Program-made: the position numbers and the translations under genes | The notes under the pieces: model-generated | Database searches by the model: none | What the model was told of the DNA's origin: nothing | The model's input: only the letters and a program-made list of their open reading frames with translations | NCBI GenBank assembly: GCA_003523055.1 | Contig: DPHC01000005.1 | Coordinates: 147,698-211,697 of the forward strand | Reading direction: 5' to 3' | Length of the DNA: 64,000 nucleotides | From: Dehalococcoidia bacterium | Lineage (GTDB): Bacteria; Chloroflexota; Dehalococcoidia; Lucifugimonadales; UBA3495 | Part shown: positions 57,997-64,000 of the stretch, piece after piece | How the letters are laid out: each line of letters opens with the position of its first letter | Position numbering within the stretch: position 1 is the first letter of the stretch

Positions 57997-60702
57997 ATGA
58001 TCGATAAGAACATAGAACAAATGGATAGTAAATATAATCCCAGCGCAGTAGAACAGAGAATATATAATACTTGGCTAAAAAACGGATATTTCTCTCCTGA
58101 TATTAATAGCGAAAAAGAACCATTTACTATTACGATGCCACCACCGAATGTAACTGGTGAATTACATCTTGGACATGCACTTGAAAAAGCTATAGAAGAC
58201 GCATTAATACGTTGGAAGCGCATGAAAGGTTTTGCAGTCCTGTGGCAACCAGGAAGCGACCATGCAGGTATAGCTACTCAGTGGGCAGTAGAGTTACAGC
58301 TAGCAAAAAAAGGAATAAGTAGGCATGACTTAGGGCGTGATAAATTTTTAGAAAATGTTTGGGATCACGTGACTAAATACGGTGGGATAATTCATGAACA
58401 ATCTAGGAGATTGGGAATATCTGCAGATTGGACACGGCATTTATTTACATTGGACGAGGGTCCAAGTTTGGCAGTTAGAACTACATTTGTAAATTTATAT
58501 AAAAAAGGCCTTATATACCGTAATGAAAGAATTATAAATTGGTGTCCTAGATGTTCTACTGCATTATCAGATTTAGAAGTTAATTATAAAGATGTGCAAG
58601 GCAAACTCTATTATGTGAAATATTTTCATTCTAATTCATCTGATTATATAACTGTAGCTACAACACGTCCGGAGACTTTATTTGGAGACACTGCTGTTGC
58701 GATGAATCCATCTGATGAAAGATTTATAGATGGAACTACATTGACCGTTCCATTGTGTGATAGAGAAGTACCATTGATTGCAGATGAAGGCATTGAACTT
58801 GAATTTGGCACAGGAGTGTTGAAAGTAACTCCAGCTCATGATGTCTTGGATTTTGATATTGGGCAAAGACATGACTTGCCTAGTTTATGTGTTATTAATA
58901 ATGATGGCACTTTAAATGAATTATGCGGAAAATATGATGGAGTTGACCGATTTGATGCTAGACATAAAATATCTCAGGAGCTGGAAGATTTAGGGTATTT
59001 AGAAAAAGTAGAAGAATATCAACATTCTGTAGGTAGCTGTCAGCGCTGTGATTCTGTTTTAGAACCTCTTCCGAGTTTACAATGGTTTGTAAATGTGGGT
59101 TCTCATGAACAAGAAAATTCTATTGCAGGTAAAGCCTATAAGGCTGTAACTAGTGGAGACATATCAATAGTTCCAGAAAGATTTACTAAGATTTACTTAA
59201 ATTGGATCTCTAGTATTAGAGATTGGTGTATTAGTAGACAGCTTTGGTGGGGGCATAGGATACCGGTGTGGTACTGTGAGAATTGTGAAGGGCTGACGGT
59301 TGTAATTGATGTTCCGGATAAATGTGAACATTGTAGTTCGCCTAGCATTTTTCAAGATGAAGATGTGTTGGATACTTGGTTTAGCTCGGGGTTATGGCCA
59401 CACTCAACACTTGGGTGGCCAAATGAAACCAAAGCATATGAAAAATTTTATCCGACCTCTGTTTTAGAAACTGGATATGATATTTTATTCTTTTGGGTTG
59501 CCAGAATGATAATGATGGGGATAGAGAATACTGGAACAGTGCCGTTTAAGACGGTTTTATTGCATGGCTTAATACGAGATTCATCTGGTGCAAAAATGAG
59601 TAAGACTAGAGGGAACACATTAAACCCGTTAGAATTGATAGATAAATATGGAACTGATGCACTTCGATTTGCATTAACTACAGGTACTGCTCCGGGAAAT
59701 GATTTGAGAATATCAGAAGGTAAATTAGAAGCTTCACGTAATTTTACTACGAAAATTTGGAATGCTGCTAGATACGTATTAAACATTCTCGACAAAAACA
59801 ATTTTGCATATAATGGCGAATTATTTGACTCAGATTATAAAATTAATGTTTCTAATAGAGAAGATTTTTGGATATTGAGCAAATTAGAACGATTGATTAT
59901 AGACACTAACCAATCCTTAGAGCAATTTGAAATAGGTGAAGCGCAGCAAAAAATATACGAATTTATATGGAATGACTATTGCGATTGGTATATAGAAATG
60001 TCCAAAGTGAGAATAGCGAAAGGGGATGAAGACCCACTTAAATGCTTATTGTATGTATTGGCTACATCATTAAAACTCATTCATCCATTCATGCCATATA
60101 TTACCGAAGAAATTTGGCAGGCTATTAATCAAAGATCAGAAAAAGATCTTGATTCAATCATGGTTACGAATTATCCAGAAAGTACTAATGTGGCAATACC
60201 TGATAGTATTGAAGATGAAATATCTACAGTGATACAAGTGATAAAATCTGTAAGAAATATCAGATCAGAATTTAACATCAACCCCAAGCATAAAATAGAC
60301 GCTTTTATAACATCTAATGCTTTTAACGATATATTTAATGATGAATTGGATTTGATTAAATCAACTGCTGCTATAAACGAAATTTATTTTACTAATCACA
60401 CAAATAACGAGAATAACGTTAATTTGGTCATTAATGGCGTAAACTCCTTGCAAGGTGACCTTGTTTTAATGAGTTTACCTCTCAGTGATGTAGTTGATTT
60501 GGATCAAGAAATTAGCAGATTAACCAATGATTTGGAGTCGTGCATTAATAATATAAAACGATTGGATGCCTTAGTATCCAATGAGAAATTTAGAGAAAAA
60601 GCTGACCCGGTAGTGGTCAATAATGAGATTGATAAATTAAAAGCCAGCGAAATTCAAAGAGATCGCTTACAAGAAATAATGTCTCATTTAAAAAGAGGCT
60701 AA
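57997..60702 (+). CDS. valS: Valyl-tRNA synthetase
   Basis: A 901-residue class Ia synthetase. The HIGH motif is in MPPPNVTGELHLGHAL and KMSKS in GAKMSKTRGN. The editing domain contains TTRPETLFGDTAVAMNP. A C-terminal coiled-coil (DQEISRLTNDLESCINNIKR) fits the tRNA-binding arm. AGGA precedes the ATG. No T-box leader is present because the unknown gene abuts it. Confidence 0.97.
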   Translation: MIDKNIEQMDSKYNPSAVEQRIYNTWLKNGYFSPDINSEKEPFTITMPPPNVTGELHLGHALEKAIEDALIRWKRMKGFAVLWQPGSDHAGIATQWAVELQLAKKGISRHDLGRDKFLENVWDHVTKYGGIIHEQSRRLGISADWTRHLFTLDEGPSLAVRTTFVNLYKKGLIYRNERIINWCPRCSTALSDLEVNYKDVQGKLYYVKYFHSNSSDYITVATTRPETLFGDTAVAMNPSDERFIDGTTLTVPLCDREVPLIADEGIELEFGTGVLKVTPAHDVLDFDIGQRHDLPSLCVINNDGTLNELCGKYDGVDRFDARHKISQELEDLGYLEKVEEYQHSVGSCQRCDSVLEPLPSLQWFVNVGSHEQENSIAGKAYKAVTSGDISIVPERFTKIYLNWISSIRDWCISRQLWWGHRIPVWYCENCEGLTVVIDVPDKCEHCSSPSIFQDEDVLDTWFSSGLWPHSTLGWPNETKAYEKFYPTSVLETGYDILFFWVARMIMMGIENTGTVPFKTVLLHGLIRDSSGAKMSKTRGNTLNPLELIDKYGTDALRFALTTGTAPGNDLRISEGKLEASRNFTTKIWNAARYVLNILDKNNFAYNGELFDSDYKINVSNREDFWILSKLERLIIDTNQSLEQFEIGEAQQKIYEFIWNDYCDWYIEMSKVRIAKGDEDPLKCLLYVLATSLKLIHPFMPYITEEIWQAINQRSEKDLDSIMVTNYPESTNVAIPDSIEDEISTVIQVIKSVRNIRSEFNINPKHKIDAFITSNAFNDIFNDELDLIKSTAAINEIYFTNHTNNENNVNLVINGVNSLQGDLVLMSLPLSDVVDLDQEISRLTNDLESCINNIKRLDALVSNEKFREKADPVVVNNEIDKLKASEIQRDRLQEIMSHLKRG

Positions 60703-60706
60703 CTTT

Positions 60707-61561
60707 ATGTTAGCACCTAAGATGTACAGCACATTGGGTATTATTGGTTACCCAATTTCACATTCTATTTCACCAATATTCCAGCAGTCTGCAATAGATT
60801 TTTACGGACTACCGGATATTTATAAACCTTATGAAATAGCTCCAGACCAACTGGGACAATTTATGTCAGACTTGAAAAATACCGATGCAAAAGGTATTAA
60901 TGTGACAGTTCCTCATAAACAGGCCGTGATTCCTTATTTGGATAGTATAGATGAGTGGGCAGTAAAAGCAGGAGCTGTAAACACAATTGTTAAATCTGGT
61001 AGTAAATTATTGGGATATAATACTGATGGGTATGGTTTTATAGAAGGACTAAAGAGATCTTGTGATGTTTCATTGTTTGATTGTAACGTTCTTATTTTTG
61101 GAGCAGGTGGATCCGCGAGAGCTGTCTTACTATCGCTTATTGATGCTTCGGTAAATTCTATTTGTATAGCTAATAGAACATTATCTAAAGCTGTTGAGTT
61201 AAGAGAAATAGCCAGAAATAATGGTATAACATGCGAAGCTGTTTCTATCGAGGATAAAGAATTTAAAACATTAGTTGGCAAAGCAAATATTATAGTGAAT
61301 TGTACGACTATAGGAATGAAAAATGACATTGGAGTGTTACCGTTTGGATCTGAAGAGTTACATAGAGAAACTATTGTTTATGATTTAGTTTATAATCCTA
61401 TTCAAACATCTATGATTACTGAAGGTGAAAAATCCGGATGCAAAATTATAAGTGGAATCGACATGCTGGTGTTTCAAGGAGCAAAGTCTTTTGAGTTTTG
61501 GTTTAAAAAGCAAGCTCCGATAGAAGTTATGTTGAAATCTGCAAAATCTGCAATTTTATAA
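60707..61561 (+). CDS. aroE: Shikimate dehydrogenase AroE
   Basis: A 284-residue protein with GIIGYPISHSISP, INVTVPHKQAVIPYL with the catalytic Lys, NTDGYGFIEGL, and GAGGSARAVLLS as the NADP loop. It reduces dehydroshikimate. The ATG is four bases after the valS stop, so it is transcriptionally linked to valS. It precedes aroC by 26 bp. Confidence 0.95.
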   Translation: MLAPKMYSTLGIIGYPISHSISPIFQQSAIDFYGLPDIYKPYEIAPDQLGQFMSDLKNTDAKGINVTVPHKQAVIPYLDSIDEWAVKAGAVNTIVKSGSKLLGYNTDGYGFIEGLKRSCDVSLFDCNVLIFGAGGSARAVLLSLIDASVNSICIANRTLSKAVELREIARNNGITCEAVSIEDKEFKTLVGKANIIVNCTTIGMKNDIGVLPFGSEELHRETIVYDLVYNPIQTSMITEGEKSGCKIISGIDMLVFQGAKSFEFWFKKQAPIEVMLKSAKSAIL

Positions 61562-61587
61562 AATTATAATTGAAATGAGGGAATCTT

Positions 61588-62769
61588 ATGTTTCGATGGT
61601 TTACAGCGGGTGAATCGCACGGTCAGGGGTTAGTAATAATGGTTGAAGGTATCCCTGCCGGCTTGGAAATTGATGAAAAATTTATAGGCAATCAATTAGG
61701 AAGAAGACAGAAAGGATACGGGCGAGGCGGCCGTATGTTAATCGAGCAGGACTGGGCTCACATTGAAACTGGAGTTCGGCATGGTAAAACCATGGGAAGC
61801 CCTATAGCATTAACGATTAAAAATAAAGATTGGGTCAACTGGTTGGAAGCTATGTCAGTGGAAGAAGTTGAAGATTATAAAGAAGAAGGACGCAATCAAA
61901 GAGTTACTAGAATACGACCGGGGCATGCAGATTTGCCTGGAGTGATGAAATATAATTTTGATGATGTTCGTCCTATATTGGAACGTTCAAGCGCTAGAGA
62001 AACAGCATCTCGTGTTGCTGCTGGATCGGTGGCTTTGCGATTTCTAGAAGAATTTGGGATTAAAATTAAAAGTCATGTTATATCCATTGGCAAAGTTAAG
62101 ATTTCTGACACCAAAAATATAGATTGGAATGAAGTAGAAAAATCTGACGTAAGATGCAGTGATGTAAAGATAGCAGATTTGATGCGTAAAGAAATAGATG
62201 ATGCTAAAGAAGCTGGAGATACTGTAGGTGGTACTGTAGAAGTGATTGCTGAAAATGTTCCAATTGGGTTAGGATCCCATATTCAGTGGGATTTAAAAAT
62301 AGACGCAATGATAGCTCAAGCATTTATGTCTATAAATGCCGTTAAATCTGTCTCATTGGGGCCTGGAGAGGAAATAATGAACAAATGGGGATCTGATGTT
62401 CAGGATGTTATATTACCAGTAACTAATCCAGATGAGCCTTGGCAAAGGAAAACTAATAACGCTGGTGGCACTGAAGGTGGGATGACTAATGGAATGCCGC
62501 TAGTCGCTAGATTTGCGATTAAACCAATTGCGACCATGAGGAATCCTCTACCATCGGTGGATTTAGATACAGGAGAAGAAGTAATGGCACATTTTGAACG
62601 TTCGGATGTGTGTCAGGTTCCTCCTGCGGGTGTTATTGGTGAATCTATGATGGCTCTGGTAATTGCTAAGTGCATGATCGATAAATTCGGTGGTGACTCA
62701 ATGTCAGAAATAAAACGCAATTATAATGGTTATATAGAAACTGTTAAACCCCGAAAAACATATCGGTAA
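61588..62769 (+). CDS. aroC: Chorismate synthase AroC
   Basis: A 393-residue enzyme: FTAGESHGQGLVIMVEGIPAG, RRQKGYGRGGRM, ERSSARETASRVAAGSVA and AGGTEGGMTNGMPLVARFAIKP. It uses reduced FMN to form chorismate from EPSP. GAGG precedes the ATG. Followed by the promoter of the selenoprotein gene. Confidence 0.97.
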   Translation: MFRWFTAGESHGQGLVIMVEGIPAGLEIDEKFIGNQLGRRQKGYGRGGRMLIEQDWAHIETGVRHGKTMGSPIALTIKNKDWVNWLEAMSVEEVEDYKEEGRNQRVTRIRPGHADLPGVMKYNFDDVRPILERSSARETASRVAAGSVALRFLEEFGIKIKSHVISIGKVKISDTKNIDWNEVEKSDVRCSDVKIADLMRKEIDDAKEAGDTVGGTVEVIAENVPIGLGSHIQWDLKIDAMIAQAFMSINAVKSVSLGPGEEIMNKWGSDVQDVILPVTNPDEPWQRKTNNAGGTEGGMTNGMPLVARFAIKPIATMRNPLPSVDLDTGEEVMAHFERSDVCQVPPAGVIGESMMALVIAKCMIDKFGGDSMSEIKRNYNGYIETVKPRKTYR

Positions 62770-62773
62770 ATTA

Positions 62774-62808
62774 TTGACTTATTCACGGTTTACGGTAGAA
62801 TAAGTCAA
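62774..62808 (+). promoter_or_regulatory. Selenoprotein gene promoter overlaid by 11-bp inverted repeat
   Basis: TTGACT at 62774-62779 and TAGAAT at 62796-62801 form a promoter with a 16-bp spacer. The 11-bp arms TTGACTTATTC (62774-62784) and GAATAAGTCAA (62798-62808) cover both hexamers. The loop holds a small direct repeat (ACGGT twice). A hairpin after aroC is possible, but no T-tract follows, so an operator is more likely. Confidence 0.6.
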
Positions 62809-62837
62809 AACTCCTATATTAAAAGAAGGTGAGTAAA

Positions 62838-63116
62838 ATGGAAGGTAAAGTACAGTTAGAAATAACATATTGTGTTCCTTGACAACATCACGCAACTGCC
62901 ACGTGGATGGCAAATGAATTTTTCAGAGCATATGGACCTGATGCGGCAATAACAATCTCTCCAAGAGGACAAGGTATTATGGAAGTCTTCTTAGATGGTG
63001 AGAAAATATTCGATAAAAAAGCTGAAGATAACCAATATCCTGATTTAGCTAGAGTTCGAAAAATGAAAGAAGTAATTGCAGCAAAATTGGAATCCATACC
63101 TGCAGCTGCTGACTAA
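62838..63116 (+). CDS. SelW/Rdx-family selenoprotein (UGA-encoded Sec15)
   Basis: A predicted 92-residue protein. The ATG at 62838 has GAAGG upstream. The frame reads through TGA at 62880-62882 to TAA at 63114-63116. Residues 9-15 would be I-T-Y-C-V-P-U, a CxxU redox motif with Cys12 and Sec15. Beyond the UGA come ATWMANEFFRAYGPDAA, EVFLDGEKIFDKK and a C-terminal helix, as in bacterial SelW-like Rdx proteins. Function would be thiol redox, perhaps with thioredoxin or glutathione-like partners. A hairpin fitting a bacterial SECIS lies 14 nt after the UGA, and selB is in the same window. An ORF caller sees only the part from 62907. A sequencing error (TGC/TGT to TGA) is the main alternative. 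Confidence 0.87.
62897..62912 (+). promoter_or_regulatory. Candidate bacterial SECIS hairpin
   Basis: TGCCA (62897-62901) pairs with TGGCA (62908-62912) around the six-base loop CGTGGA (62902-62907). The loop starts 19 bases after the UGA, inside the usual 16-37 range, and G is in its first two bases, as bacterial SECIS models require. The lower stem is short. Confidence 0.6.
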
Positions 63117-63139
63117 AAATTTAAACTAACTATTAGTTT

Positions 63140-63183
63140 AATAAAGTAGAGCCACTCTTTTATAAGAGTGGCTCTACTTTATT
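63140..63183. terminator. Bidirectional terminator between selenoprotein gene and tmk
   Basis: A 20-bp perfect stem (arms start AATAAAGTAGAGCCAC) with the loop TTAT. The right arm ends the tmk coding sequence, so tmk's last codons lie in the stem. A smaller hairpin (63122-63140) precedes it. No long U-run occurs on either side, but the stem strength is high. Confidence 0.8.
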
Positions 63184-63762
63184 CCAGATATCTTTTTCTA
63201 TTTCAGATATTGGTTTCGTCCCATCTATTGAGAACCAATTTTCAGTCTTATCTGCTATTTCCAAGTACCCTTTACGAAGACTTTGAAAAAATTGTAAATC
63301 TTTATTGTCGAATGTGTCATCTGTCCCATTTATACGTCGGCTTTTCGCGATTTCTGGTGGAGTATCAATAAATATTATCAAATCAGGCACTATATTATCA
63401 GTAGATAAAGAGATAACATTATGGATATCAGCTAATTTTAAACCTTGTGCAAGACCTTGATAAACTAAAGTCGAATATATGTATCTGTCGCAGATGATAT
63501 TTTGGTTTTGTAATAGCGCAGGTTTTATCACTTTGTGTATCAGTTCTCTACGGCAAGATGAAAAAAGAAGTAATTGAGTTAGTGGATCTAGGTCTTTTTC
63601 AGTTTTTAGAATGTTTCTGACGAGTTCTCCCAAAGATGTTCCTCCAGGTTCACGAACTATAATAGCTTCTTTGGCACTAAATTTAAGTTTTTTTTCAATT
63701 AACTTTGTTTGCGTTGTCTTACCAGACCCATCTATTCCCTCAAGTACTATGAAAGAACTCAT
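63160..63762 (-). CDS. tmk: Thymidylate kinase
   Basis: A 200-residue kinase: VLEGIDGSGKTTQTKLI as P-loop, VREPGGTSLGE with the DR-type base-binding region, and CDRYIYSTLVYQG. It phosphorylates dTMP. Its C-terminal codons overlap the terminator stem. The ATG is three bases after the R3H gene's stop, so the two are coupled. Confidence 0.95.
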   Translation of the reverse strand: MSSFIVLEGIDGSGKTTQTKLIEKKLKFSAKEAIIVREPGGTSLGELVRNILKTEKDLDPLTQLLLFSSCRRELIHKVIKPALLQNQNIICDRYIYSTLVYQGLAQGLKLADIHNVISLSTDNIVPDLIIFIDTPPEIAKSRRINGTDDTFDNKDLQFFQSLRKGYLEIADKTENWFSIDGTKPISEIEKDIWNKVEPLL

Positions 63763-63765
63763 AAA

Positions 63766-64000
63766 TTATGTCCTGTAAACTAAGAGCGCCCGGTTGGGAT
63801 CTTTCCCTTTGCTAATGGAACTTAAGTTCATGCGATCAATTTGAATATGCTGCAGCCTTCTAACATATGAACGCTGAGGGTTCAGCAACACACTGAATGT
63901 CCCACTTAATACCTCGTTGGCAGCGTCCTCAGCCTCTTTTAGAGCTTCTTGGAGGATATCTGATGAGTTAGTGTCAGGGCTGCTTAGTTGGCTTCTTTGA
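63766..64000 (-). CDS. R3H-domain protein, C-terminal part
   Basis: The visible 77 residues end in FSVLLNPQRSYVRRLQHIQI and IDRMNLSSISKGKDPNRALLVYRT. This matches the R3H nucleic-acid-binding domain at the end of AAA-type, SpoIIIAA-like ATPases common in this phylum. The N-terminal ATPase would lie beyond the window. It precedes tmk by three bases. Confidence 0.7.
   Translation of the reverse strand, partial: QRSQLSSPDTNSSDILQEALKEAEDAANEVLSGTFSVLLNPQRSYVRRLQHIQIDRMNLSSISKGKDPNRALLVYRT

Noticed and set aside
60739..60762. 8-bp inverted arms at the start of aroE
   Set aside because: They lie within the conserved G-I-I-G-Y-P-I-S-H codons and are short enough for chance.
1..64000. tRNA-Sec (selC), selA and selD near selB or the selenoprotein
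   Set aside because: I searched the intergenic gaps by eye and saw no tRNA-like cloverleaf, and none of the coding genes match SelA or SelD.
1..64000. CRISPR array, insertion sequence, prophage or integron
   Set aside because: No regularly spaced repeats, transposase, integrase or phage structural genes are visible.

Overview
The window is a compact, AT-rich bacterial chromosome segment (by eye well under 40% G+C). Genes lie on both strands, most gaps are under 150 bp, and no rRNA, tRNA, prophage, transposase or CRISPR is visible. Several traits together suggest a streamlined, probably marine Chloroflexota of the Dehalococcoidia/SAR202 type: many acyl-CoA dehydrogenases, MaoC hydratases and an enolase-superfamily enzyme; a CocE hydrolase and a cyclase-family hydrolase; a SUF system with SufU; a large secreted protein with a C-terminal W-N-L-V motif next to collagen-like stalk proteins; and a small Cys4 helix-turn-helix protein. 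No marker RNA is present, so this placement is inference.

Layout. 1-7.5 kb: end of an SDR/MaoC/MaoC operon, a secreted HExxH peptidase-like protein, and a minus-strand operon with a gluconate dehydrogenase subunit-3-like gene, DUF1232, hemW, selB and nurA. 7.5-22.9 kb: catabolic and housekeeping genes, including a CocE hydrolase, an MFS carrier, a Ham1-like/cyclase/flavoprotein/rhodanese operon, a small-protein pair, PIG-L/enolase-superfamily/NIPSNAP, pcrA, a class V aminotransferase and DUF1015. 23-30.9 kb: a plus-strand run argJ-argB-argD-argG, aminotransferase, acyl-CoA dehydrogenase, HIT and YqeK. 30.9-38.3 kb: enoyl-CoA hydratase, Cys4-HTH protein, acyl-CoA dehydrogenase, Lrp-type RAM protein, polyprenyl synthase/epimerase, aldo-keto reductase, DUF1802 and TatD. 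38.5-44.2 kb: sufB-sufC-sufD-sufS-sufU plus a second SufU-like gene. 44.2-51.1 kb: peptide-type binding lipoprotein, DinB, alpha/beta hydrolase, then pyrG-fsa-rho. 51.2-55.9 kb: surface-protein island. 55.9-64 kb: MBL/bioY, an unknown protein with valS, aroE, aroC, a selenoprotein gene, tmk and a partial R3H gene.

The most notable observation is at 62838-63116. It is a SelW/Rdx-type gene whose CxxU motif is encoded by an in-frame UGA, followed 14 nt later by a short hairpin that fits a bacterial SECIS element. The same window encodes SelB (3518-5413), so at least one decoding factor and one client are both present. Because the UGA truncates the ORF, a standard gene caller would lose the redox-active N-terminus.

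Other points of interest are: the surface island (an S-layer-like protein plus three membrane-anchored proteins, two with Gly-X-Y stalks); promoters whose -10 boxes sit at leaderless distance from their start codons (pcrA, DUF1015, binding lipoprotein); symmetric elements at the arg, DUF1015 and selenoprotein promoters; perfect palindromes inside coding sequences; and convergent genes that share a TTAA tetranucleotide as both stop codons, in a genome segment that encodes Rho.
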